A DNA stretch of 64,000 bases from Clostridium sp. (GTDB lineage: Bacteria > Bacillota > Clostridia > Clostridiales > Clostridiaceae), in contig NZ_JAJFUC010000047.1 of the NCBI RefSeq assembly GCF_021372645.1, positions 32,599-96,598 of the forward strand, in the 5' to 3' direction. Position 1 is the first letter of the stretch; each line of letters opens with the position of its first letter. Made by a program: the position numbers and the translations under genes. The notes under the pieces were generated by a model that saw only the letters and a program-made list of their open reading frames with translations, searched no databases and was not told the origin of the DNA. This document shows, piece after piece, positions 44,806 to 54,552 of the stretch.

Positions 44806-45590
44806 AAATAATTACTAAAAACAGATTTTTTAACTTATTTATATGTTTTCTTCTTTTAGTAATTTCGCTTTTATCTTATCCTGTAAGTGCTGATATTAAA
44901 ATTCCTTCTCCAACAAGTTATAAATATTTAAATGACTATGCTAATGTAATTAATGAGACAGAACGAGATAACATACTTTCTATAGGAAAAGAATTAGAAG
45001 ATAAAACAGGTGCACAAGCCGTTGTAGTTATAATAGACTCAACTAATAATATTCCTATTGAAGACTACGCTATTAATCTCTTCAGAACTTGGGGTATTGG
45101 TCAAAAGAATAAGGATAATGGTTTATTAATACTTTTAGCTGTAAATGACAGAGCTTGGAGAGTAGAAGTTGGTCGCGGACTTGAAGGCGCTATTCCTGAT
45201 GCATTAAGTAACAGAGTTATGGAATCAATTGCAAAGCCTAGTCTTATACAAGGCAAATATGGTGAGGGATTACTTAACTCTTATAGTGCATTGTGTGATT
45301 ATGCCGCCAAAGAATATAATGTTACTTTAGATAAATCTTTAAACATATCCATGACTGAGAATAATACTATTTCTAATACTAATGTTAAAATTTTTGGTGG
45401 CATTTTTATAGGTTTGATGTTACTAGATTTAATATTTAACAGAGGAAGAATTTCTTTAACTCTTTTACAACTTATCTTTATAAACAGTTTATTTAGAGAA
45501 CGTGGGCCTAGAGGTGGATCTTCTGGTGGTGGCTTTGGCGGTTTTGGTGGTGGATCTTCTGGTGGTGGAGGTTCTAGTGGAAGTTGGTAA
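44802..45590 (+). CDS. TPM domain protein (YgcG family)
   Basis: A 262-residue membrane protein: signal peptide, a TPM domain (about residues 38-160; TGAQAVVVIIDSTNN, GLLILLAVNDRAWRVEVGRG), a C-terminal transmembrane segment and a Gly/Ser-rich tail. The tail GGGFGGFGGGSSGGGGSSGS is typical. Translation is coupled to lemA by ATGA overlap. Confidence 0.9.
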   Translation: MKIITKNRFFNLFICFLLLVISLLSYPVSADIKIPSPTSYKYLNDYANVINETERDNILSIGKELEDKTGAQAVVVIIDSTNNIPIEDYAINLFRTWGIGQKNKDNGLLILLAVNDRAWRVEVGRGLEGAIPDALSNRVMESIAKPSLIQGKYGEGLLNSYSALCDYAAKEYNVTLDKSLNISMTENNTISNTNVKIFGGIFIGLMLLDLIFNRGRISLTLLQLIFINSLFRERGPRGGSSGGGFGGFGGGSSGGGGSSGSW

Positions 45591-45605
45591 AAGTACTTAG
45601 TATAT

Positions 45606-45634
45606 AAGATAATTATTTTTAAAATAATTATCTT
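45606..45634 (+). terminator. Terminator after lemA/TPM operon
   Basis: AAGATAATTATTTT and AAAATAATTATCTT arms lie back to back, followed by TTATTTAT. Confidence 0.75.
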
Positions 45635-45702
45635 TATTTATAGTTATTATAATTTTCTCAAATTCTGCAATTTCTTTGAAATATTCTACAATATTTTAAC
45701 TT

Positions 45703-45972
45703 TTATCTATCGTGGTTAGGATTACTATTAATTTTATTAATTGCTTTTGTAACTTCTACTATTATATCTGTCTCAACTTGTTGCTTAGTACTCTCTAATT
45801 TAGCCATTATCTCGCCTAAAGGTGTGGCTACATAATGCGGCTTTAAATTATTAAGTGCAAGTGCAAAAATATCTCTTTTGCATTTTTCACATTTACATCC
45901 ATCTACTTTTTCTAATAAAATATCCATATACTCTTGTACCCATACTTCCACATAATTAATAACATCATTCAT
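45703..45972 (-). CDS. ComFB-like late competence protein
   Basis: An 89-residue protein with CKCEKCKRDIFALALNNLKP then HYV, the zinc-binding Cys signature of ComFB. No comFA or comFC is adjacent. Its biochemical role is not established, though some ComFB proteins bind cyclic dinucleotides. GGGGAG site upstream. Confidence 0.8.
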   Translation of the reverse strand: MNDVINYVEVWVQEYMDILLEKVDGCKCEKCKRDIFALALNNLKPHYVATPLGEIMAKLESTKQQVETDIIVEVTKAINKINSNPNHDR

Positions 45973-45999
45973 TATTTTTCTCTCCCCTTATTAAAACTT

Positions 46000-46280
46000 T
46001 CAATCTTTTCTAATCTCTTTTCTGCTAACCAATGTCACTCTCCATGATTTACCATCAATATAACTACAACATTAATACTATTATAAGATAATTATTTCTT
46101 TTCACTGTTTTTTATTGTAATATCACTCTAAAATATATAATATATAATATATTATATATTTTCAAGACATAATATAGATATTCAATTCTAAATTAAAATT
46201 ATACTAGGTATTATATTCAACATTTACTGCGCTCATACGTGCAGATAAACAAAGAAATTATATGCATATGCATCTGACAA
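46000..46280. other. Gap with AT palindrome only
   Basis: No gene was found in this stretch. A near-perfect palindrome of A and T (about 46130-46162) could form a hairpin. Nothing else is recognisable. Confidence 0.5.
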
Positions 46281-46487
46281 TTAATATTCAAAACCTGAAA
46301 TAATTCCATTTTTATATCCATCTGTACTGTATTCTCCGGCGGTAGAACAAAGTGTAACATTTGAAGAAACCAGATTTGATAATTCTAATATTATTTCTAC
46401 ATTTGAAAATAAGACAACACCTTTATTAATATTTGCTTTGGTAAAATTTGATGCTTCTTGTGAATTTGAGAAAACTAATGATTTCAT
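46281..46487 (-). pseudogene. FIST-domain protein, N-terminal fragment
   Basis: Sixty-eight codons (MKSLVFSNSQEASNFTKANI, ending VTLCSTAGEYSTDGYKNGII then SGFEY and a stop). CSTAGE is characteristic of FIST_N sensory domains, which are normally over 350 residues with FIST_C. The rest of the gene is absent. Confidence 0.6.
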
Positions 46488-46572
46488 AATATTTAATATA
46501 TTAATATATTAATGTATTCTTAAATTATCAAATGCTTTTTTACCTATGACTGTATACATATTTAATACTTCA

Positions 46573-47771
46573 TTATTTGCTAACTTTTATTTCTTTAGCT
46601 ATATTTATAAGTTCTTCTCTTTCATTTAGCTTTGGATTTTGCATAACTAACTTTAAGAGATATTTTAAAGTCTCTCCTATTATTTTTCCTTTATCAAATT
46701 CTAATTTTATTAAATCTTCACCATTTATCTTTAAATCTTTTAAACTGAAACATTCATTTTGAGCTAATATCATATCTAATTTACTTTCAACGCTAATTAA
46801 GTTTAACAATCTCTCATTAGCATACTCATGATTTTGAGCTAGTACATCTGCCTGTTGAATTTTTATTAAATCTCTTAAAAATTCTTCCCCAATTTTGTTT
46901 AGCATTTTCTTTACTGATAGCTTACTTTTTAATGTACAATCATGATATTTTATCAAAGTTAAAACTTTATTTATCATGTTATTATCATATTTCAGATCTT
47001 TAAGTATGTTTTCTGCCATTGTTACCGATTCCTTAGGATGAGCATAATAATGAGAAATTCCATTTTCATCTGTTGTCTTTGTTTTTGTCTTTCCTAAATC
47101 ATGTAAGAGCATAGTTAACCTTAAGTGAAGACTTGACTCTATAGATTCTGTTGCTACAAGTGTATGCTCATATAAATCATAAATATGATAAGGATTGTTT
47201 TGGTTAAAATCATAAAGTTCATTTATACCAGGTATAATATATTCTAAAATTCCACATTCTTTTAAAGTTTCTATTTTTCTAGGATTACTAATTAATGTTT
47301 TATTAAATTCTTCTCTTATTCTTTCTCTAGATATATTTTTTATCTTATCCTTAAGTTCTTTTATTGTGAATAATACCTTTTCATCGATTTTAAAATCCAA
47401 TTGTGCTGAAAATCTAATTGCTCTAAGCATTCTTAAAGCATCTTCATTAAACCTTTTTTTAGGCTCACCTACAGTTTTTATTATTCTATTATTTAAATCT
47501 TGCATTCCACCAAAATAATCTACTAAACCATCTTTTTCATTATATGCCATAGCATTAATTGTAAAATCTCTTCTTGCTAAATCTTCTTTTAAAGAGCTTA
47601 CAAACTTAACCTCTTTAGGATGCCTATTATCCTCATATTCACCATCAGTTCTATAAGTGGTAACTTCGTATCCTTCCTTATTTATCATAACTGTAACGGT
47701 TCCATGCTTAAGCCCAGTCAAGGCAACTTTATCAAATAATTTCATCACTTCTTCTGGATTAGCTTTAGTTG
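46573..47771 (-). CDS. cca: CCA-adding enzyme, exon 2
   Basis: This is the 3' 1199 bp of the tRNA nucleotidyltransferase gene, from TTKANPEEVMKLFD onward. Motifs include RRDFTINAMAYNEKDGLVDY and EDALRMLRAIRFSAQL (nucleotide recognition) and an HD-type domain with LTMLLHDLGK. Joined to exon 1 (49129-49270) after removal of the group II intron it gives a 446-residue protein of normal length with no frame disruption. The enzyme adds or repairs the CCA end of tRNAs. Confidence 0.9.
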
Positions 47772-49128
47772 ATAACAATAGGTAAGACTTTGATGTAATC
47801 TCTATCTTTTCCCCTGCTTCACACCGTACGTGAGTCTTTCGAACTCATACGGCGTTCCAACAATTGATTGTCTTTTTAAATTAAATAACTGAATTTTCTA
47901 CTAACTTTCTTAAAGAATTGACACGTTTAATCCCTTGTCATCAAGTGACAATAACCCTAGATATTTCTCAATGGTATCTATTTTTGTACAATGGATTAGC
48001 TTCTGATATCCTATTCTTTAATCGTATTTCCAAGGTTTTTGTTACTAAGAAATTTATTTGCTTAAAGTCCAATGATAAGTTTAAACCCTAAAAACTCTGT
48101 ATAATTCTTTCTCAGATTAGTTTATTTTGAATATGTACTACAAATTCCCCTGTATTTATATCCTTAAAGTAACTTATATCAAGACTATCAGTTCCAACAG
48201 TTGTTGACCCCTTATTTTTCTTAATCTTTCTATATGCTAGTAAGATATTATTTTTAGAACTTATATACTGCATTAATTTAGTAAATTTCTTATTGCTACT
48301 AGATTGATTGTACAGATTGTCAAATATGCTTTGTATTGTGTAATATTCATTATTTCTTAGCGTCTGTCTTTTCTCTAGTTTTAAGCTTTCCTCCAAGTCT
48401 ATTACTTCCTCCTTTGTATAACTACAAATTAAGTTTCATATCTCTTAGTCTTACTCAAACCTTGGATTCATTCATTTATTTAATTGTCAAATATCAATTG
48501 TCTAGTGGCTATAGCTAAATTATCGTTACAATAATTATCTTAGCTTTGTGCCACCACTCTCACTTAGATTAAGATAAGTTATAGAAACAATCTTTTCCTT
48601 ATCAATATTTCATAGATAGTAAAATCTCCATATTCTAAGCTTTCCTTGTTCCGTTATCACTATCTTTACATATATCCGTAGGTCGTTAGTCTGAGCCTGT
48701 AAGCTTGATAATGCCTATAACATTATATGGATTTTCATAACATAAAATCTTACTAATCCACACTTACCACACTTATGTGTTGCATTCATTTCTAAATACT
48801 CTGGGTTTAAACCCGTACATTCCCAACTTCGTCAGCTACTTTAGTAGCATCCTAACCATAGATGTTTTATAGACATCCGACCTATCACCACTCGACTACC
48901 TCTAGTTCGCATTTCGTAGTATAACTAAGCTATACCTTACGGTGGTTCTCAGTCGCCTTCACCGAGCTTTTAACCCTTCAATGTTTACTCATTGAAACGC
49001 TAATCGGAGTATTAATGGAAACCCTTCAAGACGTTACTCTATCATTTGATTTCTCGTAATAACAGTTCTTAATTTCTGAATTTAATCAGCTAATAAGGCT
49101 AATCTTTTCAATTAGCAACAAGTCGCAC
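47772..49128 (-). mobile_element. Group II intron with internal deletion, inserted in cca
   Basis: On the minus strand the intron begins GTGCGACTTG (49128 downward) and ends ATTGTTAT (47772). A canonical domain V hairpin is seen at 47821-47856 (GCCGTATGAG, TTCGAAAG loop region, CTCACGTACGG), followed by a domain VI-like stem with an A-rich branch region. Length is 1357 nt, about half of a complete intron with its protein gene, because most of the reverse transcriptase is missing. Exon flanks rejoin in frame. Confidence 0.88.
48112..48396 (-). pseudogene. Group II intron reverse transcriptase/maturase, N-terminal stub
   Basis: Ninety-four codons from TTG 48396 (behind GGAGGAAG) read LRNNEYYTIQSIFDNLYNQS and then NNILLAYRKIKKNKGSTTVG, the N-terminal region of LtrA-like intron proteins. 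The palm (YADD) motif, maturase and endonuclease parts are deleted; the text jumps to the intron 3' domains. Confidence 0.85.
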
Positions 49129-49270
49129 TTATATCCCAATCTTTAGGATGCTTTTGTAAAATACTATCCCTAACACATCCTCCAACTATATAAGCCTCAT
49201 ACCCATTATTAATTAAAGTATTTATTATAAACTTAACATCTTGAGGTATATTAATATTCACATTCATCAT
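49129..49270 (-). CDS. cca: CCA-adding enzyme, exon 1
   Basis: The first 47 codons and one base of cca (ATG 49270 or 49267, behind GAGGAG). It reads GYEAYIVGGCVRDSILQKHP and then KDWDI, the catalytic GGxVRD and DxD-type metal motif of class II CCA enzymes. The intron interrupts immediately after this motif; adding CA from exon 2 completes a Thr codon. Confidence 0.9.
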
Positions 49271-49307
49271 CTCCTCGTCATATTACAAATTCCTATAATT
49301 TTTATGG

Positions 49308-49352
49308 AAAATAAGCTGCTCTCAAAATTATTCTGAGAACAGCTCATTTTTC
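49308..49352 (-). terminator. Terminator of the RpiR-family gene
   Basis: GCTGTTCTCA and TGAGAGCAGC (minus strand) pair with one mismatch, followed on that strand by a T-rich tract. Confidence 0.75.
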
Positions 49353-49413
49353 ATATTTCTTGTCTTTATATAAGGTTTAGTGTATCTTTAACTTTTTATT
49401 TCTTCTAAACGCC

Positions 49414-50310
49414 TTAATCATCTGCTACATTTCTATTGTTAATTGAATATACATTATATGTTTGCCATATTTTTTCTAAGTTTCCAAATACATCAGATAT
49501 ATTTTCTTTTTCTCTCATTCCAACAGCAATAATTAATGCATTTATTACTGATAATGGCGCAACTAACGAGTCTACAAATGAAGCCATATTACTTTGTGCT
49601 ATTAATGTATAATCTGCTTTAGATGCTAAAGGTGATAATAAACTATCTGTAAGCGCAACTACTTTTGCATTTCTATCTTGAGCGAATGTCAAAGCATCAA
49701 TTGTCTTAGCTGCATATCTTGGGAATCCAATTCCAATAACTAAATCACCTTCACCTACATTTATCATTTGTTCAAAAACATCTGAAATACCATAACTTAC
49801 AGTCTTTACATTTTGCAGTATTATATTTAGATAAAATCCTAAAAATTCTGCAAGAGCTGTTGAACTTCTAAGTCCTATTATATATATTCTTTGTGCTTCA
49901 AATATATTTTTCACAACATCTTCAAAAGTATTTTGATTTATTTTTTCTAAAGTAGCTCTAATATTTTCCATATCCGCTTTTAGTACACCCTTTAAAGCAT
50001 CTCCATCAGAAAAATAATCATTTCTAAGTTCTAACCTTTGAACTGTAGTAAGTTTATTCTTTATAAGTTCTTGCAAAGATTTTTGCAATTTGGGATATCC
50101 TGAAAATCCAAGCTCAGTTGCAAATCTCACAACTGTTGATTCGGATACTCCTACAGATACTCCAAGCTTAGCTGCTGTCATAAATGCAGCTTTGTCATAA
50201 TATTTTAATATGTATTCAGCTATTAATTTTTGACCTTTACTTAACCTTATAAATTTACCTTGAATTAATCTCATTAAATCTTTGCTATTTTCATTATTTA
50301 TTTCATCCAT
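49414..50310 (-). CDS. MurR/RpiR-family transcriptional regulator
   Basis: A 298-residue regulator with an N-terminal HTH_6 domain (GVSVGVSESTVVRFATELGF then SGYPKLQ) and a C-terminal SIS sugar-phosphate-binding domain (RIYIIGLRSSTALAEFLGFY; GIGFPRYAAKTI). ATG 50310 is preferred because AGAAAGG lies 6 nt before it. Targets and ligand are unknown; no sugar gene adjoins. Confidence 0.88.
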   Translation of the reverse strand: MDEINNENSKDLMRLIQGKFIRLSKGQKLIAEYILKYYDKAAFMTAAKLGVSVGVSESTVVRFATELGFSGYPKLQKSLQELIKNKLTTVQRLELRNDYFSDGDALKGVLKADMENIRATLEKINQNTFEDVVKNIFEAQRIYIIGLRSSTALAEFLGFYLNIILQNVKTVSYGISDVFEQMINVGEGDLVIGIGFPRYAAKTIDALTFAQDRNAKVVALTDSLLSPLASKADYTLIAQSNMASFVDSLVAPLSVINALIIAVGMREKENISDVFGNLEKIWQTYNVYSINNRNVADD

Positions 50311-50484
50311 ATTTTGCCTTTCTGCCATCAAATTGAATAATATCAACTTAATTTTATCATCTTATTTCCAAATGTACAATAAATAACTGATTTTTCAAAG
50401 TAAATTTTAAAAATTTGCAATATTTTTTTTATTCGCCTTCAGTATAATTTAATTATATTTTTAAATCTTATTAGAATCTAGTTC

Positions 50485-51195
50485 TTATAAGCTATTTATA
50501 TAATTTATTTCATCTTCGCTTAAATCCCTATATTCTCCTCTTTTCAAATATCCAAGCTTTATTCCTCCAATAGATATTCTCTTTAATGATAATACTTCAT
50601 GATTTAATTCTGCGCACATTTTTCTTATTTGTCTATTCTTTCCTTCATGAATCCCAATCTCTATAGTTGATATACCTTTATCATAACTTATGATTTTAAC
50701 TTCTGCTGGAGCAGTTATATATCCCCCAATATCTATACCTATTTCAAACTTTTTAATATCTTTATCAGTTATTTCACCATTAACTACTGCTATATATTTT
50801 TTTACAATCTCTACTCTTGGATGAATTATTTTATTATATATTTCTCCATCATTTGTTAGTAATAATAATCCTGAACTATCATAATCCAATCTCCCAATTG
50901 GATATATTCTTTCTTTTACCTTTACTATATCTAAAATAGTATCCCTACCTTTTTCATCCTTTACAGAACTTATGTAACCTTCTGGTTTGTTAAGCATTAT
51001 ATATACTTTATTTTCTTCCTTACTTATTATTTTCCCTTCATATTCCACTATATCTTTTAATGGATCAACTTTGATTCCAACTTCATTAACTAAAACTCCA
51101 TTAACTTTAACTTTTCCTGAAAGTATTATTTCTTCACACTTTCTTCTTGAAGCCACTCCACAACTTGCCATATATTTTTGCAATCTTTCTTCCAT
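50485..51195 (-). CDS. rluB: rRNA pseudouridine synthase, RsuA/RluB type
   Basis: A 236-residue enzyme with an N-terminal S4 RNA-binding domain (RLQKYMASCGVASRRKCEEI) and the RsuA/RluB catalytic motif YPIGRLDYDSSGLLLLTND with the nucleophilic Asp. It modifies 23S or 16S rRNA. GGAGTG lies 9 nt before ATG 51195. The exact target rRNA position is not determinable here. Confidence 0.88.
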   Translation of the reverse strand: MEERLQKYMASCGVASRRKCEEIILSGKVKVNGVLVNEVGIKVDPLKDIVEYEGKIISKEENKVYIMLNKPEGYISSVKDEKGRDTILDIVKVKERIYPIGRLDYDSSGLLLLTNDGEIYNKIIHPRVEIVKKYIAVVNGEITDKDIKKFEIGIDIGGYITAPAEVKIISYDKGISTIEIGIHEGKNRQIRKMCAELNHEVLSLKRISIGGIKLGYLKRGEYRDLSEDEINYINSL

Positions 51196-51415
51196 AATTT
51201 TAATCACTCCATAATTTTAATATCTCTACTTACTTCATTTTCGTCGTTTGATATCTTAAATTATATCTTTTTCAGCTACATAATACAACTTTTCTGAATA
51301 TAAGCCCCAAAAATTTGTTTTTTATTGAAAATCAAGCCTTAATAAAGTCGTATTCATCTTAGGAAAACTTCACTGGAAGAGAAGAATCACCTTATAATTT
51401 CATATAAACAAATAA

Positions 51416-51443
51416 TAGAAACGCTAAAACTAGCGTTTCTATC
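51416..51443. terminator. Terminator hairpin
   Basis: ATAGAAACGCT and AGCGTTTCTAT arms with a 6-nt loop, between two minus-strand genes. Confidence 0.75.
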
Positions 51444-51495
51444 ATCTAACACTAAGGCTACTTTTCAGTTATCGTCCTTAAGATTAATCAAATTA

Positions 51496-51723
51496 CTAGA
51501 AAAATCCTCCGCAGCCTCTTCCACCGCCAAGAAATATAATAAATAAAATCCAAAGCCAAGCGCCACTACCAAATCCACCGCAGCCACCAAAGCCACTGCC
51601 AAAGCCACCGAAGCCTCCATTGCAGCAACTATTATTATTGCAACAACTATTATTATTGCAACAACAATCATTATTACAGCAAGAATTGCATCTGCAGCAA
51701 CAATTACTAGAATGTTTAGACAT
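51496..51723 (-). CDS. Cys/Asn-rich and Gly-rich small protein with C-terminal hydrophobic helix
   Basis: A 75-residue protein from ATG 51723 (behind AGGAGATG). The first 35 residues are almost only Cys, Asn and Ser in CCNNNSCC-like units. Then comes a GGFGGFGSGFGG block and a hydrophobic segment ALWLWILF-like (AWLWILFIIFLGG). The tail resembles YjcZ-type sporulation proteins and the head resembles cysteine-rich spore-coat proteins. Function unknown; real gene likely because of the strong ribosome site. Confidence 0.6.
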   Translation of the reverse strand: MSKHSSNCCCRCNSCCNNDCCCNNNSCCNNNSCCNGGFGGFGSGFGGCGGFGSGAWLWILFIIFLGGGRGCGGFF

Positions 51724-51871
51724 GTTTATCATCTCCTATTCTTTTGTTATTATATCTTATTCAAGTTTTACATTTTTTGTTCTTTAATATTTGAAAATAA
51801 ATATAGAAACTGCATGTGAAAAGTATCGACAATTCACATACTGTTTTTATTTACAATTAGACAAAATATTT

Positions 51872-52548
51872 TTATTTAGGTCTTGCAATCATAGCCATTG
51901 TAGATGTGTACTTTCCATTAAGAGTAGGTTCTATAATTGTAAATATATTTGCAAACCCAACTAATGCAGCTACTACATATCCTATAATTATCGCAAAAGT
52001 TTTATTTTTTAACATTAAGAATGGTTTTTCTATATAATTTCTTTTTTTAAATGAAATATATGCAATCGCTAAGAATAAGTATGGCAAAGTCATTGCAATA
52101 TTTGTCATGTCTACTAATAATTTCAAAAAAATACTTTTGCACTACTTCCACCCATTGAAATAAATAAAACCATCACTGCTACTATAATTGTTTGAACAGT
52201 CATTGCATTTATTCGCATATCGTTTTTATCAATATTCGCCATTTTCCCTGGCCAAAATTTTGCTAGGGTTCCTTCTATTAATTGTTTAAGTGATGCATAT
52301 GATAAAGTGAAAAATGCTCCTGTTAATGCTAAAAACATAGATAATTCAACAAATCTAGCAATCCAATTACCAAGTTGTATAGCTACACAATTTCTTAATC
52401 CTATTGACTCTCCAATAGAATATCCTAAATTATTCATGACAACATAAGTAATATTTACCATCCATGATGAATATATACCGCCTTTCTCTTCTTTAAATGC
52501 TGATCCATATTCAGCCATCATAAATGCGAATGGTATAGTAAATTAATT
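51872..52548 (-). pseudogene. APC-family amino-acid permease (YjeM-like), broken
   Basis: Two frames overlap at a T7 run (52127-52133). The first reads FAFMMAEYGSAFKEEKGGIY through GGSSAKVFF; the second continues KLLVDMTNIAMTLPYLFLAI and ends at MIARPK. Together they match the central and C-terminal helices of YjeM-like amino-acid antiporters. The N-terminal helices and the last part are absent, so this is a remnant with an added frameshift. Confidence 0.75.
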
Positions 52549-52565
52549 ATTATTAGTTAGTTAAA

Positions 52566-52590
52566 AGCTACCTAATTTTAGGTAGCCTTG
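52566..52590. terminator. Small terminator hairpin
   Basis: AAGCTACCTAA and TTAGGTAGCCTT arms with a short loop, between the permease remnant and the oxidoreductase fragment. Confidence 0.65.
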
Positions 52591-52609
52591 TATTAAGAAA
52601 ATTTTTATT

Positions 52610-53139
52610 CTAACATAATTTTTGACTAAAAATATTATCTAGATTAACTTTTTTAACCCTTTCTCTAATTTCATTTATATCAGTGGTATAAAGATTAAGT
52701 TCTTTCATCCTTTTAAAATATCCCGACCCAGCAAAAGTATACCTATCTTTCCTTCCTTCTCTAGTTCCAGCCTTTTCATTTGCATAAGTTATCAAATCAC
52801 CAATGGCAATAGATGAAGGAAGTATTAAAAGTGATATTCCCATAACTAATCTTACAGCGTTATGTCCAGCTAAAGTTCCAGTACAAATCGCTTCAGTATG
52901 ACCAACAAATAATCCACTTTTTTCACCAGCACAGAACAAGTTGTCTACTCCTGTAACTTTTAAATCATTAGTCCTTGGTGCAACTGATAAATATCTAATT
53001 GAATTTCCTTTACTACCTGCATATGGATCAACATATTTTGCATTTTCTAGTCCTTTTATTTTCCTTAATTTGTGCAATGGATAATAAGTAGTCATTAGCT
53101 TAGCATGTGCAGTATATTCGAAAGGACAAGCTATATTAT
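52610..53139 (-). pseudogene. GidA/TrmFO-like FAD-dependent oxidoreductase, C-terminal fragment
   Basis: The frame opens without a start codon at about 53139 (CPFEYTAHAKLMTTYYPLHK). It contains the FAD motif NLFCAGEKSGLFVGHTEAIC and then TGTLAGHNAVR. The N-terminal FAD-binding GxGxxG part is missing. It is the 3' half of a deleted gene. Confidence 0.7.
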
Positions 53140-53389
53140 ATTATTTGAGTCGCATAGCTTCTGCATTACATCATCAATATCTAATATATTACTGGAAAAT
53201 ACATTAGGTGAAAAAATCAAAAAAATTAGGTCAAGCTTAGGACTTTCACAAAATCAATTTGGAGAAAAACTCAACAGAGCTCTTACGACTGTTGCAAATT
53301 GGGAAAATGGAGTTAGAAAACCACCACAAGATATTTTAGATCATATAATAAATATGTATAAACTAGATAAGAATTATTTTAAAATGTAA
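53105..53389 (+). CDS. XRE-family helix-turn-helix protein or fragment
   Basis: The last 60 codons read LGEKIKKIRSSLGLSQNQFG then EKLNRALTTVANWENGVRKP, a standard Cro/CI-type helix-turn-helix. The first 30 residues in this frame are unrelated and no good ribosome site exists, so the gene has probably lost its 5' end to the junction with the neighbouring oxidoreductase fragment. Possibly phage-derived. Confidence 0.5.
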   Translation: MCSIFERTSYIILFESHSFCITSSISNILLENTLGEKIKKIRSSLGLSQNQFGEKLNRALTTVANWENGVRKPPQDILDHIINMYKLDKNYFKM

Positions 53390-53418
53390 AAAATTTTGAA
53401 GCTACCAAAAAGGAACGC

Positions 53419-53586
53419 TTATTTGTCAGATGGGGCGTTCTTTTCTTCTGTCTTAAAATTTATTTTAAAACCTCTTATGCCAACTTCTAGATTAAATTCA
53501 CAATTTTTCGAATTACTTCTTAAAGTTCTATTAACTAATATCACTAGCAATACTAATATTGATAATATTAACACTCCAATTATCAC
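53419..53586 (-). CDS. 55-residue small membrane protein
   Basis: GTG 53586 follows AGGGGGTGG. The peptide has an N-terminal transmembrane helix (IIGVLILSILVLLVILV) and a hydrophilic tail ending KNAPSDK. It overlaps the hairpin AAGGAACGC/GCGTTCTT at 53411-53442. The size and layout resemble small prophage-encoded membrane peptides; the function is unknown. Confidence 0.5.
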   Translation of the reverse strand: MIIGVLILSILVLLVILVNRTLRSNSKNCEFNLEVGIRGFKINFKTEEKNAPSDK

Positions 53587-53770
53587 AATCTAATACCACC
53601 CCCTTAGACTACTATTTCTAATAGCCCAAGGCGGAAAACGTACAACCACCGCAACCCATCTTTGCGGAAAACATAAAATTATTATATCATTATTTATTTT
53701 TATATGGAATATTTTTATTATGCATAATTAATAAAAGCTAGGAAATTTAATCCTAGTTTTTTAATATTTC

Positions 53771-54202
53771 TTATATCAATTGTTGTCCATTTGAATCTTT
53801 TATATTTCCGCATAAAATTAATACGAATTCTACAAACGCCCAAATTCCAACAACTATAAGCGAAATTCCGAGTGTGAAAAAACATAAAACAGTACATAGC
53901 AATTGAGCAATGCCTATACCTATATATCCAAGATAAAATCTATGAATGCCTAGATATCCAAAAAAGAAAGCAAGTAACGCCGCTACTATTTTCTGCTTAG
54001 AATTTGTAGTGGCTTGCATAGATATTTTATGCACTCTTTTTAATCATACCCCACAACTTAAACATACTTCTGATTTAGGATTAGGAACTGAACTTCCACA
54101 CTCAGGGCAATATCTTCTACCTTTACCATTTTGTACACCACATTTAACACAAATTATAGCCTTATCGTTTTATCATTTTTATCCATATCCTCTACAATAC
54201 AT
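53771..54202 (-). pseudogene. Zinc-ribbon plus TM2-domain protein with nonsense codons
   Basis: From ATG 54202 (AGGAGG site) the frame starts MYCRGYG, meets stops, then reads AIICVKCGVQNGKGRRYCPE and SEVCLSCGV, stop TGA, then in the same frame KISMQATTNSKQKIVAALLA. The last part (53771-54034) is an 87-codon TM2 domain with IHRFYLGY. The ancestor was one double-zinc-ribbon/TM2 protein. The TM2 part alone could still be made from GTG 54034. Confidence 0.7.
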
Positions 54203-54388
54203 ATTAATTCCTCCTATTTTACAATTACAATATTATTGTATATCATTTGGTACTCTTGTAAAATTTGATTAAATTAATCTATTTAAAGGAAAATAAAGAT
54301 ATAGAATTTTATTAACTCCCATGCACCTTAGTTGCATATTTTTCATATATTCTGTCAATAATTTTAAAGAAAATATAATTCACCAATT

Positions 54389-54432
54389 TAAATAGAGATA
54401 GCAATTAAGTCCCCCCCTGCTATCTCTATTTT
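54389..54432. terminator. Terminator hairpin
   Basis: AATAGAGATAGCA and TGCTATCTCTATT arms around a loop containing a C7 run, followed by T5. Confidence 0.8.
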
Positions 54433-54552
54433 TATTTAGTTGTATATTATATGAATTATTTGTCAAATATATTAAATGCATGAGTTTCCTATATATCATA
54501 ATATTATTTAACATAAAAAAGATGTAGCCAAATTAATGACTGCATCTTTTTT

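Noticed and set aside
47821-47856. GC-rich hairpin after cca exon 2 taken as a terminator
   Set aside because: Sequence and position match group II intron domain V and it lies inside the intervening sequence.
51465-51671. Ala/Val-rich frame overlapping the Cys-rich small protein
   Set aside because: Same DNA repeats read in another frame; the Cys frame has the AGGAG site and ATG.
53424-53434. TTTGTCAGATG, resembling the ECF -35 motif
   Set aside because: No TACGAA 15 nt downstream, and it lies in the coding/terminator region of a small membrane protein gene.
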